Source: Planococcus ruber (GTDB lineage Bacteria > Bacillota > Bacilli > Bacillales_A > Planococcaceae). Taken from it: a stretch of DNA of 64,000 nt. Shown here in pieces: positions 25,796 to 34,296 of this stretch. Numbering within the stretch: position 1 is the stretch's first letter; each line of letters starts with the position of its first letter. A program made the position numbers and the translations under genes. The notes under the pieces were generated by a model, which was not told where the DNA came from, ran no database searches, and saw only the letters and a list, made by a program, of their open reading frames with translations. The stretch is from NCBI RefSeq assembly GCF_022819085.1, contig NZ_JALHAG010000011.1, forward strand, positions 62,001-126,000, written 5' to 3'.

Positions 25796-26863
25796 TTAGC
25801 CTCCAATTGCTTTCAAAGGATCGATTTTGACGATGGTTAAGACAGAGAATACAGCCCCGATAATTGCGACCGCCACTAAAATGACGCCGTAGATCAACAT
25901 GGTCGGAATCGCAAACGCAACCGGTACAGCTGCCGGCAGGAATGCTCCTGTCACCAGTGTCAGGATGAGCCCGATGGCTACCCCAATAGCTGCCAAGATG
26001 AATGTCTGGGCGACGACTGACCGCGCCAAGTAGCCGCTTGGAATTCCTTGCGCTTTCATCACCCCGAACATGCTGATTTTCTGCACCGTCAGCACATATA
26101 AGAAAATCGCAACAATGACGGAAGAAATGGCGAATAAGAAATAAATCATGAAGTTCAGCGTCAAACTTTGCGCCGTGTAGCCCGGCAAGTTTTCAATGAA
26201 CGTTTCCGATTCGATCGCTTCCAGTTCGCTATTATCTGTAACGGCCGAGATGTCATCGGTACGCACGACCACTCCATTGATTTGGTCTTCATTCGCTTCA
26301 GCCGCTTCACCAAACTTCACTCGTTGGAAAGTGCCTAAATCTCCGTAGAGAACCGGCGCTGCATTAAAGCGGGCATCTTCTGTAAAACCGACAATCGTCA
26401 GCTTTTCATCCGTAGAGGACAACTCCAATTCATCGCCTAAAGCAAATCCATCTTCTTTGATGGTGTCACTCGCAATCACTTCATTGCCCGCTGAAAAAGC
26501 TTCACCTTCCGATACTTCCGGCATGATGAATTCATCTTCCCGAATACCGAAAATAGAAACGTTCGCTTTTTGGTCATCCGTCCGGGCAATGGCGTTGATC
26601 TGTCCAAGAACTGCTGTTTTATCAGCCTCCATCGCCTCCGCTTCGTCGATCGTCATCGTTGAAGCCACTAAACTTTTATCCGATTCTTCGGTTAAGACAA
26701 TTGCAGAAGCATCCCACTTGTCCACCGCTTCCCGGTTTAAACTGGCCAAACCGTTGGCGAGACCCGATAAAAAGAACACGAGATAGGCGACAAGCATTAA
26801 GACGCCAATGATTAAAGTGAATCTAAGCTTATTTTTTTGAATTTCGTTCCAGGCTAAAAACAT
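25796..26863 (-). CDS. FtsX-like ABC transporter permease (HrtB-like)
   Basis: 355 residues from ATG 26863 (MFLAWNEIQKNKLRF), with GGAAGTGG upstream. One N-terminal membrane helix, a large extracytoplasmic domain of about 200 residues rich in Asp and Glu, then three helices, the FtsX/MacB topology. The start and size are similar to HrtB, which protects against haem, but the substrate cannot be assigned from sequence. Operon with the ATPase downstream. Confidence 0.85.
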   Translation of the reverse strand: MFLAWNEIQKNKLRFTLIIGVLMLVAYLVFFLSGLANGLASLNREAVDKWDASAIVLTEESDKSLVASTMTIDEAEAMEADKTAVLGQINAIARTDDQKANVSIFGIREDEFIMPEVSEGEAFSAGNEVIASDTIKEDGFALGDELELSSTDEKLTIVGFTEDARFNAAPVLYGDLGTFQRVKFGEAAEANEDQINGVVVRTDDISAVTDNSELEAIESETFIENLPGYTAQSLTLNFMIYFLFAISSVIVAIFLYVLTVQKISMFGVMKAQGIPSGYLARSVVAQTFILAAIGVAIGLILTLVTGAFLPAAVPVAFAIPTMLIYGVILVAVAIIGAVFSVLTIVKIDPLKAIGG

Positions 26864-26983
26864 CTTTCCACTTCCTATTATTTGATATGTTAGGCACTTT
26901 TCCAAACTGCCTATTAAGTTATACAAAACCTATACATTTATTATATACCCATTTTCGCGATTTAAACCCTCTTTTTGAAAATG

Positions 26984-27015
26984 AAAAAAGACAAACTTGT
27001 GACAGTCTGTCTTTG
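26984..27015 (-). terminator. Terminator of the monooxygenase gene
   Basis: AAAGACA and TGTCTTT pair on the minus strand with a partly paired interior, followed by six T. Confidence 0.7.
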
Positions 27016-27021
27016 AGTACG

Positions 27022-27324
27022 CTATTCCATCACATGGTATGTTTTTTGCTCTACCTGAAGGATGTGCTCCGGCTTCGGCTTGCCGATGTTCGCTTTATGC
27101 CCGGCAATGTGGTCGGGGTGCTTCTCCCAATTTTTCCAGTCTGCCTGCGATTCCCAGCGCACATACAAAATGACTTCTTCATCGCCGCGGCGAATGTTTT
27201 TCTTTAGAATCGTCCGGTCGATAAACCCTGGCTGTTCCGCCAATTTATTTTGCCCTGCGAAACGATTAACTACAAGATCGGACGTTCCTTCTTTCACGAT
27301 AAAACGCTTCATTTGTACAAACAT
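27022..27324 (-). CDS. Antibiotic biosynthesis monooxygenase family protein (HmoA/IsdG-like)
   Basis: 100 residues from ATG 27324 (MFVQMKRF), 8 nt after GGAG. The dimeric ferredoxin-like ABM fold is recognisable by VNRFAGQNKLAEQPGFI, VRWESQADWKNWEKH and the His of IAGHK. In IsdG/HmoA an Asn-Trp-His set degrades haem; N22, W66-W69 and H79 are candidate equivalents. Placement beside an iron-siderophore importer fits iron recovery, but no Fur box is seen in front of it. Confidence 0.8.
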   Translation of the reverse strand: MFVQMKRFIVKEGTSDLVVNRFAGQNKLAEQPGFIDRTILKKNIRRGDEEVILYVRWESQADWKNWEKHPDHIAGHKANIGKPKPEHILQVEQKTYHVME

Positions 27325-27358
27325 ATCCAACTCTCCATTCCCGGTTTTCGCATTTTAT

Positions 27359-27402
27359 AAAACAACACTCAGCGGTAAGCAGCCCGCTAAGTGTTGTTTT
27401 TC
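27359..27402. terminator. Terminator between the monooxygenase gene and repeat copy B
   Basis: AACAACACT...AGCGG pairs with CCGCT...AGTGTTGTT, with A and T runs on either side. It can end minus-strand transcripts coming from the ycl operon. Confidence 0.75.
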
Positions 27403-27570
27403 TAGCCAGCTCCAGCACCTGGTTCCGCAGGACCTTTGCTTTTCTTATTGTCCAGACTCTAGCGCCCAGCCCCTCGGGTCATAAGCCATCCCAGCTATGT
27501 GGCAAAATGCGCCGCTTCGCCGGTCCGTCTTATGCCTTTTGGGGCTACACGGGCGCTTCCGCTTTTCTTA
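27403..27570 (+). repeat. Intergenic hairpin repeat, copy B
   Basis: One full unit (about 27446-27570: GTCCAGACTCTAGCGCCCAG ... CGGGTCATAAGCC ... GCCGCTTCGCCGG ... CCGTCTTATGCC ... CGCTTCCGCTTTTCTTA) preceded by a partial unit with the same ends. The TTA at its right end is the stop codon of yclQ. Same family as 591-755 and 40264-40665. Confidence 0.85.
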
Positions 27571-28527
27571 CTCAAATGCAGATTGGATGTCTGTTACCAT
27601 TTGGCTGACAGATTGCAATCCGCCGCCTGATAGGTACCAGAAGTCTGGATCCAAATAGATGATTTTATCATTTTGATAAGCTGTTGTTTTTTCCACCAAT
27701 TCGTTTTCAAGTGAGTCCTTGGCGCTTGCATCATTTCCTACTGCCGCGTTGCGGTCCACCACGAACATCATGTCCGGGTTTGTTTCCAAAATGTATTCGA
27801 ACGAAATGCTTTGGCCGTGAGTTGAAGCTTCGATGCCTTCGTCAGCCTGTTTTACACCAAATACGTCATGGATGATCCCGAAGCGTGATGCCGCACCGTA
27901 TGCACTTACTTTGCCTTCATTCGCTAAAACGATCAATGCTTTTTCGTCAGTTACACTTGTTTTCAAGTCTTCGATTTGCGTATCGATTGCTGCTAATTCT
28001 TCTTTAACCTGGTCTTCTTTACCGAAGATTTCTCCAAGCGTGTTCATGTTTTGTGTGAAAGAATCCATGTATTTTGTTGTGTCCACACCCATGTGGATGG
28101 TTGGCGCGATATCCGCAAATTCTTCGTACATTGCCGCTTGGCGCCCTGAGATGATGATCAAGTCCGGATCTAATGCGTGGATAGCTTCAAAGTCAGCTTC
28201 TTTCAATGTGCCGACATTTTCATATTTCTCTGCATCACTGTATTTTTCCAAATACGTTGGAATGTTTGCCTGAGGAACTCCCGCTACTGCTTCGATTCCC
28301 AATTTGTCCATTGAATCCAAAATTCCGAAGTCAAAGACCACTACTTTTTCAGGATTTTTGTCAAAAGTTGTTTCGCCAAGTTCATGTGCCACTGTAACTG
28401 TTTCAGTTTCAGCTTCTTCTTTTGTATCTGCTTTAGCTGCGTTGGCATCTGTTGCATCATCTGAACCGCAAGCTCCTAAGAAAGCGACCATCATTAATGT
28501 AAATGCGATCAATAACCATTTTTTCAT
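27568..28527 (-). CDS. yclQ: Iron-siderophore (petrobactin-type) ABC substrate-binding lipoprotein
   Basis: 319 residues. Signal peptide with lipobox LGAC at about residues 17-20. The mature domain begins VTVAHELGETTFDKNPEKVVVFDFGILD, typical of the FpuA/YclQ/CeuE group of type III periplasmic-binding proteins. The C-terminal DPDFWYLSGGGLQSV is also characteristic. It captures the ferric siderophore for YclNOP. Last gene of the Fur-controlled operon; its stop codon is the first base triplet of repeat copy B. Confidence 0.92.
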   Translation of the reverse strand: MKKWLLIAFTLMMVAFLGACGSDDATDANAAKADTKEEAETETVTVAHELGETTFDKNPEKVVVFDFGILDSMDKLGIEAVAGVPQANIPTYLEKYSDAEKYENVGTLKEADFEAIHALDPDLIIISGRQAAMYEEFADIAPTIHMGVDTTKYMDSFTQNMNTLGEIFGKEDQVKEELAAIDTQIEDLKTSVTDEKALIVLANEGKVSAYGAASRFGIIHDVFGVKQADEGIEASTHGQSISFEYILETNPDMMFVVDRNAAVGNDASAKDSLENELVEKTTAYQNDKIIYLDPDFWYLSGGGLQSVSQMVTDIQSAFE

Positions 28528-28548
28528 TTTTATTCGAGCTCCTCTTTT

Positions 28549-29310
28549 TTAAGAATTGAAGTAGACGCAGATGCGGCAATTGTCCATTTGCTGAATCGGA
28601 ATATCCATGTCATAGATTTCTTTTAATGCTGCACTTTGAATGATTTCTTCTGTCGGACCATCTTTGACGACACGGCCATTTTTCAAGGCGACAATGCGGT
28701 CGGAGTAGACGGATGCAAAGTTGATGTCGTGCAAGACAATGATAACGGTCTTGCCCAGTTCATCGACCAGGCGGCGAAGGATTTTCATGATTTGAACGGA
28801 ATGCTTCATATCCAGGTTATTCAACGGTTCATCAAGCAGAACGTAATCCGTATCTTGTGCAATCACCATGGCTATAAAAGCGCGTTGGCGCTGGCCGCCA
28901 GATAATTCATCCATGTAGGAATTCTCCAGTTCCTTCAAATCCATGTAGTCAATCGCTTGATCGACCATTTTTTCGTCTTCTTCGTTCAACCGGCCTTTTG
29001 AATACGGAAAGCGGCCAAAAGAAACCAGTTCGCGGATCGTTAAACGGACATTCATGAAGTTGGACTGTTTCAGGATCGAGACACGCTTGGAGAACTCATT
29101 GGATTTCAATTTTTTCGTGTTCGTCGAATCGATGAGCACTTCTCCTGTATCGGCATCCAACAGCCGGCTGACCATTGAAAGCAGCGTGGATTTCCCCGCG
29201 CCGTTCGGTCCGATGAAGGACGTGATCTGGCCGCGTTGAATATCAACCGAAACATTTTCCACCACTTGCTTTTTGCCGTATAACTTTGTCAGTTCGCGAA
29301 CTTGAATCAA
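28549..29310 (-). CDS. yclP: Iron-siderophore ABC transporter ATP-binding protein
   Basis: 253 residues, starting at TTG that overlaps the yclO stop by 4 bp (TTGA), with AAAGGAG upstream. Walker A GPNGAGKST, signature LSGGQRQR, Walker B YVLLDEPLNNLD, H-loop LHDINFA. Belongs to the FepC/FhuC group that powers siderophore import. Confidence 0.93.
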   Translation of the reverse strand: MIQVRELTKLYGKKQVVENVSVDIQRGQITSFIGPNGAGKSTLLSMVSRLLDADTGEVLIDSTNTKKLKSNEFSKRVSILKQSNFMNVRLTIRELVSFGRFPYSKGRLNEEDEKMVDQAIDYMDLKELENSYMDELSGGQRQRAFIAMVIAQDTDYVLLDEPLNNLDMKHSVQIMKILRRLVDELGKTVIIVLHDINFASVYSDRIVALKNGRVVKDGPTEEIIQSAALKEIYDMDIPIQQMDNCRICVYFNS

Positions 29311-30257
29311 TTAGATCGACTCTCCTTTAATAGTAAGTAGATGAAGTAAACTCCACCGATGAAGTTAATGATGACACTCAAGGTAGTATTGAACGTGAAC
29401 ACACGCTCCACTATCCATTGGCCGCCCACTAACGCAACAATACTAATGACAGCAGCACCGAGAATGATAACCGAATGTTTATAGCTTTTAAAGAATTGAT
29501 ACGATAAGTTGGCCACAATCAAACCGAAGAACGTAATCGGTCCAACAAGAGCCGTCGCAATGGCAATCAGTACTGCAGCCAATACGAGCATTTTTTTTAC
29601 GAGTGCATCGTAGTCGACGCCGAGGTTGATTGACGTATCGCGCCCGAGAGACAATACATCCAAAGATGAATTATACCTCCAGGCAAACACGATCAATAAG
29701 GCGATTACGATGACCGAAAGCCAGACCAGATCCGAATTGACGTTATTGAAACTCGCAAACATCTGATCTTGGACAATCTGGAATTCATTCGGGTCGATCA
29801 GCACTTGCAGGAACGTCGAGATGCTTCCGAAAAAAGTTCCGCAAATGATGCCTATTAATAGAAGGAAGTAAATCGGCTGATTGTTTTTTCTAAAAAGCAG
29901 ATGATAGAACAGCAAAGCAAAAACAATCATTGCTGCAATCGATAAAACAAAATTGACTTGTTTGTTCATAATGGTGATATGGTCTGATCCCAAGAAGAAG
30001 ATCAGCAGCGTTTGAAGCATCATATAAAGCGAATCCAAGCCCATGATGCTCGGAGTCAGGATCCGGTTATGCGTGATGGTTTGGAAAACCACGGTCGCAT
30101 ACGCAATCGCCACTCCGGTAAGGACCATGGCGAATACTTTTACGCCGCGCCTAGGCAAGGCATAATCGAAGCTTCCGTTCAAGTCTTGGAACAGGTAGAC
30201 GCCGCAAGCCGCTAATGCCAAACCGACCAATATGAGCATCTTATGTAAATCACGCAT
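29307..30257 (-). CDS. yclO: Iron-siderophore ABC transporter permease
   Basis: 316 residues from ATG 30257, preceded by AGGAGGAAAG inside the end of yclN (8-bp overlap). The FecCD-type permease has about nine membrane helices; GPITFFGLIVANLSYQFF is the coupling region. It forms a heterodimeric pore with YclN. Confidence 0.93.
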   Translation of the reverse strand: MRDLHKMLILVGLALAACGVYLFQDLNGSFDYALPRRGVKVFAMVLTGVAIAYATVVFQTITHNRILTPSIMGLDSLYMMLQTLLIFFLGSDHITIMNKQVNFVLSIAAMIVFALLFYHLLFRKNNQPIYFLLLIGIICGTFFGSISTFLQVLIDPNEFQIVQDQMFASFNNVNSDLVWLSVIVIALLIVFAWRYNSSLDVLSLGRDTSINLGVDYDALVKKMLVLAAVLIAIATALVGPITFFGLIVANLSYQFFKSYKHSVIILGAAVISIVALVGGQWIVERVFTFNTTLSVIINFIGGVYFIYLLLKESRSN

Positions 30258-31200
30258 AGGCTTTCCTCCTAAACAGAAGGAAGAGGAAAATAAAGCTGCC
30301 GATGACACCGACCATTAAACTGATGGAAATTTCATACGGGTAAATTAATACTCTTCCTAAAATATCGCATGCCAGCAAGAAAATGGCCCCAAGCATCGCC
30401 GTGTGCGGCAATGTTTTTTGAAGGTGATCACCTTTGAAAATCGAAACGATATTCGGGATGATCAACCCAAGAAACGGAATCATACCAACCGTCAAGACGA
30501 CAGTTGCGGTAATCAATGCCACAAGCACCAGGCCGATATTGACAACACTACGGTATTTCAATCCAAGGTTCTTCGAGAAATCTTCTCCCATTCCGGCTAC
30601 GGTAAAGCGGTTCGCATAAATATACGCGATGATAAAGACCGGAATGCTGATGTAGAGAAGCTCATAGCTCCCTTTCATGATCATCGAAAAATCACCCTGC
30701 AGCCATGCCGACATGTTTTGGATGACATCCGCTTTATAAGCGAAGAATGTCGTAATGGATGAAAGGATATTTCCGAACATCAGTCCGACTAACGGGATGA
30801 ATATAGCATCTTTGAATTTGATGCGGTCAAGAATTTGCATAAACAGAAACGTTCCGGCAAGTGCAAATGCGAATGCCACTGTCATTTTCTCAAGCATCGA
30901 AGCATTGGCGAACAATAGCATCGAGACGAGAATCCCCAGTCGAGTGGCATCGAGTGTACCTGCCGTCGTCGGAGACACAAATTTATTGCGGCTCAGTTGC
31001 TGCATGATGAGTCCTGCCATACTCATCCCTGCACCCGCCAACAATATGGCGACCAGCCTTGGCAGACGGCTGATCAGGAAAATCTGCGTCTCCTCCGATT
31101 GGAAGTCGAGCAGATCAATGATGCTGATACTGCTGACGCCGACAAACAGCGAAATAACAGACAGTATGATCAGTGCTGGTATTAAATAACGTTTTTTCAT
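30250..31200 (-). CDS. yclN: Iron-siderophore ABC transporter permease
   Basis: 316 residues, FecCD family. SRLPRLVAILLAGAGMSMAGLIMQ and GMIPFLGLIIPNIV are the signature N-terminal and coupling segments. Start follows GAGGGGC. First gene of yclNOPQ, in the same order as the petrobactin uptake operon of Bacillus subtilis. Confidence 0.93.
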   Translation of the reverse strand: MKKRYLIPALIILSVISLFVGVSSISIIDLLDFQSEETQIFLISRLPRLVAILLAGAGMSMAGLIMQQLSRNKFVSPTTAGTLDATRLGILVSMLLFANASMLEKMTVAFAFALAGTFLFMQILDRIKFKDAIFIPLVGLMFGNILSSITTFFAYKADVIQNMSAWLQGDFSMIMKGSYELLYISIPVFIIAYIYANRFTVAGMGEDFSKNLGLKYRSVVNIGLVLVALITATVVLTVGMIPFLGLIIPNIVSIFKGDHLQKTLPHTAMLGAIFLLACDILGRVLIYPYEISISLMVGVIGSFIFLFLLFRRKAYA

Positions 31201-31247
31201 AACTGCCCCTCATCCGTGTTCAATAAAACTATTGATTGATTAGAGAA

Positions 31248-31262
31248 TGATAATCATTATCA
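31248..31262 (-). promoter_or_regulatory. Fur box, perfect 7-1-7
   Basis: TGATAATCATTATCA is an exact Bacillus Fur box. It lies about 10-25 bp downstream of the presumed yclN transcription start and about 50 bp before the ATG. Confidence 0.93.
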
Positions 31263-31278
31263 CTTACTCACAAGTTTT

Positions 31279-31329
31279 AGTATAGCAGTTTGATGAGAAG
31301 AGTCAATGAATAATTGAGAATAATTTTCA
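31279..31329 (-). promoter_or_regulatory. yclNOPQ promoter with second Fur-like box upstream
   Basis: TTGACT (31301-31306) and TATACT (31279-31284) have a 16-nt spacer on the minus strand. A second, weaker Fur-like sequence TGAGAATAATTTTCA (31315-31329, 13 of 15 bases) lies just upstream of the -35. Confidence 0.7.
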
Positions 31330-31392
31330 TTTAGATGAGAAAGGGCCGTTTTAACCTTTCCTTTCCTTATTTCAAATCTGTATTCGAATGTT

Positions 31393-31440
31393 AGAAAAAA
31401 AGCTACAAGTTTGCCGGATACGGCAAGCTTGCAGCTTCTT
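31393..31440 (-). terminator. Terminator of the Met-rich lipoprotein gene
   Basis: AGCTGCAAGCTTGCCG pairs with CGGCAAACTTGTAGCT around TATC on the minus strand, followed by seven T. Confidence 0.85.
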
Positions 31441-31450
31441 GACTGTTTGA

Positions 31451-32308
31451 TTAAATTTCTTGCGCCTGCTCTACAACTTCAGCAGGTACTGTAATGGCAT
31501 CGATTTCTCCGTATTTGCTGTACTCAGAATCCACTACTGATTTGATGTTCATGGATTCCCCTTCAATTTCCATATCCAGATCCATATCAATGTTGATCAC
31601 ACTCGGCAAGAACGTTTCTTTATCAATGAAGATTTCATAAGCTACTTCATTGATCGTCATGCCTTCCAAAACCGTTTGCACTTCCATATCCATTTGCCCA
31701 AGCATCTGCTCCATCTGTTCACCGATCAATTCTTGATACTCTTCACCGGAAGCATTTAATTTCAGCACGTAATCATCTGCCGTTTGTTCAAATGTAAAAT
31801 CATCTTTGAAAGCTTCCAGCTCCTCCATTTGTTTAGACGGATCTGCTGTCTGCTGATCGATCATGGTTTGCAGCTGTTCCATTTCAGTTGACGGCATTTT
31901 CATCCATGTCTGCATGGTCTGTTCGAACATATACATGCCTTCTTCTGTGTAATACATCTCCATCGCCATCGGCGGCATCTCGCCCATTTCCTCAGAATTC
32001 ATTTTTGTTTCGCCTGTTTGATAAAACGCCATCGGCTCCATTGTCATGTCCATTGAAATATCGGAAACCGTTTCAATTTCCATTCCCGCTGACTCTACTG
32101 TCATCATTTGGCTCGTTGTCATATCGGCATGCAAGCTGTTGATTTCTTCAGAAGCAGCATTTGTTTTTGCAAAAACTTCTTCTAAAGTTAAATCGCTGTC
32201 TGCGCCTTTCTCGCCTTCGCTGCCCGGTGCCGGTTCTGCCGTTTCTCCGCATGCAGCCAAGCCGAGCGTTAAAATCCCCGCACTCATTGCCATTGCCCAT
32301 TTTTTCAA
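31451..32308 (-). CDS. Methionine-rich DUF6612-like lipoprotein
   Basis: 285 residues if started at TTG 32308, placed 8 nt after GGAAAGG; an ATG at 32317 has no spacing to that site. Residues 1-18 are a lipoprotein signal with lipobox LAAC. The mature domain resembles DUF6612/LolA-like lipoproteins of Bacillales, in which a beta-sheet half-barrel is expected. It is striking for about 30 Met in some 263 mature residues, mostly in M-x-M or xEM patterns (SMDMTMEPM, PPMAMEM, KMPSTEM). Function unknown. Confidence 0.8.
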   Translation of the reverse strand: MKKWAMAMSAGILTLGLAACGETAEPAPGSEGEKGADSDLTLEEVFAKTNAASEEINSLHADMTTSQMMTVESAGMEIETVSDISMDMTMEPMAFYQTGETKMNSEEMGEMPPMAMEMYYTEEGMYMFEQTMQTWMKMPSTEMEQLQTMIDQQTADPSKQMEELEAFKDDFTFEQTADDYVLKLNASGEEYQELIGEQMEQMLGQMDMEVQTVLEGMTINEVAYEIFIDKETFLPSVINIDMDLDMEIEGESMNIKSVVDSEYSKYGEIDAITVPAEVVEQAQEI

Positions 32309-32467
32309 TTGAATCATCCTTTCCAATTCGTCTTGTCTACTAATACGAAAATCTTTGGAAAAAGTTTCAATATTTATTTCGAATTTTGAAATTGCATTCG
32401 TTTATTTTTGATTTATCGCTTATACTTTTGTTTAGGTCAAGTAGAAACTTCATGAGGAGACGTCGAA

Positions 32468-34189
32468 ATGAGATTAAAAAACTTTTTTAAATATTACAAG
32501 CCGCATAAGCGATTATTCATCATCGACTTTTCGAGTGCTGTAATTGTCGCCATTTTGGAATTAGCTTTCCCTGTAGCAGTCCAGTGGTTTATCGATGAAC
32601 TTTTGCCAAGCGGCGAATGGAATAGCATCGTCACCGTCAGTGTGCTGTTGCTCGCGGTATTCGTTTTAAGCACTTTCCTGCAATACATCGTCAGCTACCT
32701 TGGGCATAAGCTCGGGATCAATATCGAAACGGATATGCGGGAAGAATTATTCACACATGTGCAGCGCCAGTCTTTCCGTTTTTTTGACAATGTGAAAACC
32801 GGTCATGTCATGAGCCGCATCACAAACGATTTGTTTGATATCGGAGAGCTCGCCCACCACGGCCCGGAAGATTTCTTTATTGCCATCATGACGTTCTTCG
32901 GCGCATTCGGCATTATGTTCTGGATCAACCCACAGCTTGCGCTTGTGACGCTGATTGTCATCCCGTTCCTGATCTGGCTCATCACTTACTGCAATATTAA
33001 GATGAACACCGCTTGGAGCAATATGTACGGGAAAATCGCAGACGTTAACGGACGTGTGGAAGACAGCGTTTCCGGAGCCCGCGTGGTTCAATCGTTCACG
33101 AATGAAGAATTTGAAATCAGCCGATTCAAGAATGACAATGGCCGCTTCCGCTTAGCGAAGCTTGTCGCCTATAAAGTCATGGCTGCGACTCATTCGAGCA
33201 TTTATATGATGACCCGGCTGTTGACATTGATCGTTCTTGTCTACGGCGCATGGCTGAACTACCAAGGCCAGCTTTCCTACGGGGAATTGGTCAGCTTCGT
33301 CCTATTCTTGAACGTTCTGATTAAGCCGATTGATAAAATCAGCGCGTTGTTGGAGCTCTATCCGAAAGGAATGGCCGGATTTGGCCGCTTCCAGGAATTG
33401 CTTGAGCAAGCGCCCGATATTGTCGACCGCAAAGATGCTGTGGATGTCAGCGGATTGAAAGGCGATATCGTCTTCGATGATGTCCATTTCGGATATGATG
33501 ACCATAAACAAGTATTGAACGGCATCAATTTGCAGCTGCGCGCTGGCGAAACAATCGCTTTTGTTGGACCTTCAGGTGCTGGGAAGACAACAATTTGTTC
33601 GTTGATTCCACGCTTCTATGATATTCAAGAAGGCAGCATCTCGATTGACGGCATCGATATCCGCGATATGACGAAGCACTCGCTCCGTTCCCATATCGGC
33701 ATCGTCCAACAGGATGTGTTCTTGTTCACGGGCACGATCCGCGAAAATATCGCTTATGGCCGGCGTGACGCCACTGATGAAGAAATTCTGGCCGCAGCGA
33801 AAAAAGCCCATTTGGAAGACTTCGTCAACAAGCTTCCTCAAGGCTATGAAACACAGATCGGCGAGCGCGGATTGAAATTATCCGGCGGCCAAAAACAGCG
33901 CCTTGCGATCGCCCGCATGTTCTTGAAAAATCCGCCAATCCTGATTTTGGACGAAGCGACATCCGCTCTCGATACGGAGACAGAACGCGTCATCCAGGAA
34001 GCTCTTACGGAGCTCGCTGAAAACCGGACGACTTTGGTCATTGCCCATCGCTTGGCAACCATCCGCGACGCAGACCGGGTCATTGTAGTGACTGAAGACG
34101 GCATTGCCGAACAAGGCGGATACGCCGAGTTGATCGAACGAAACGGCATCTTCGCCAATCTTCACCGCATCCAATTCCAGCAATCTTAA
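32468..34189 (+). CDS. ABC exporter, fused membrane-ATPase half transporter (MsbA/YfiB type)
   Basis: 573 residues. Residues 1-310 carry six membrane helices of the ABC type-1 exporter fold; residues about 330-570 are the ATPase with Walker A VGPSGAGKTT, signature LSGGQKQR, Walker B ILILDEATSALD and H-loop IAHRLATI. It would act as a homodimer or with an unlinked partner to export lipids or drugs. Start ATG follows GAGGAGACG. Monocistronic with its own terminator. Confidence 0.92.
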   Translation: MRLKNFFKYYKPHKRLFIIDFSSAVIVAILELAFPVAVQWFIDELLPSGEWNSIVTVSVLLLAVFVLSTFLQYIVSYLGHKLGINIETDMREELFTHVQRQSFRFFDNVKTGHVMSRITNDLFDIGELAHHGPEDFFIAIMTFFGAFGIMFWINPQLALVTLIVIPFLIWLITYCNIKMNTAWSNMYGKIADVNGRVEDSVSGARVVQSFTNEEFEISRFKNDNGRFRLAKLVAYKVMAATHSSIYMMTRLLTLIVLVYGAWLNYQGQLSYGELVSFVLFLNVLIKPIDKISALLELYPKGMAGFGRFQELLEQAPDIVDRKDAVDVSGLKGDIVFDDVHFGYDDHKQVLNGINLQLRAGETIAFVGPSGAGKTTICSLIPRFYDIQEGSISIDGIDIRDMTKHSLRSHIGIVQQDVFLFTGTIRENIAYGRRDATDEEILAAAKKAHLEDFVNKLPQGYETQIGERGLKLSGGQKQRLAIARMFLKNPPILILDEATSALDTETERVIQEALTELAENRTTLVIAHRLATIRDADRVIVVTEDGIAEQGGYAELIERNGIFANLHRIQFQQS

Positions 34190-34194
34190 CGGCT

Positions 34195-34230
34195 AAAAGC
34201 CGGCTCTCTTTGGAGGGCCGGCTTTTTTTG
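34195..34230 (+). terminator. Terminator of the ABC exporter gene
   Basis: AAAGCCGGC and GCCGGCTTT with a partly paired interior, followed by a run of seven T. Confidence 0.88.
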
Positions 34231-34245
34231 CAGTGGCCCATCAAA

Positions 34246-34296
34246 TAAAACAGGCTTTCCGGTCCCTGTGACAGCGAAGCGAAAAGCCTGTTTTTA
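34246..34296 (-). terminator. Terminator of hflX
   Basis: AAAACAGGCTTT and AAAGCCTGTTTT pair over a 24-nt interior, followed by T-rich sequence on the minus strand. Confidence 0.7.
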
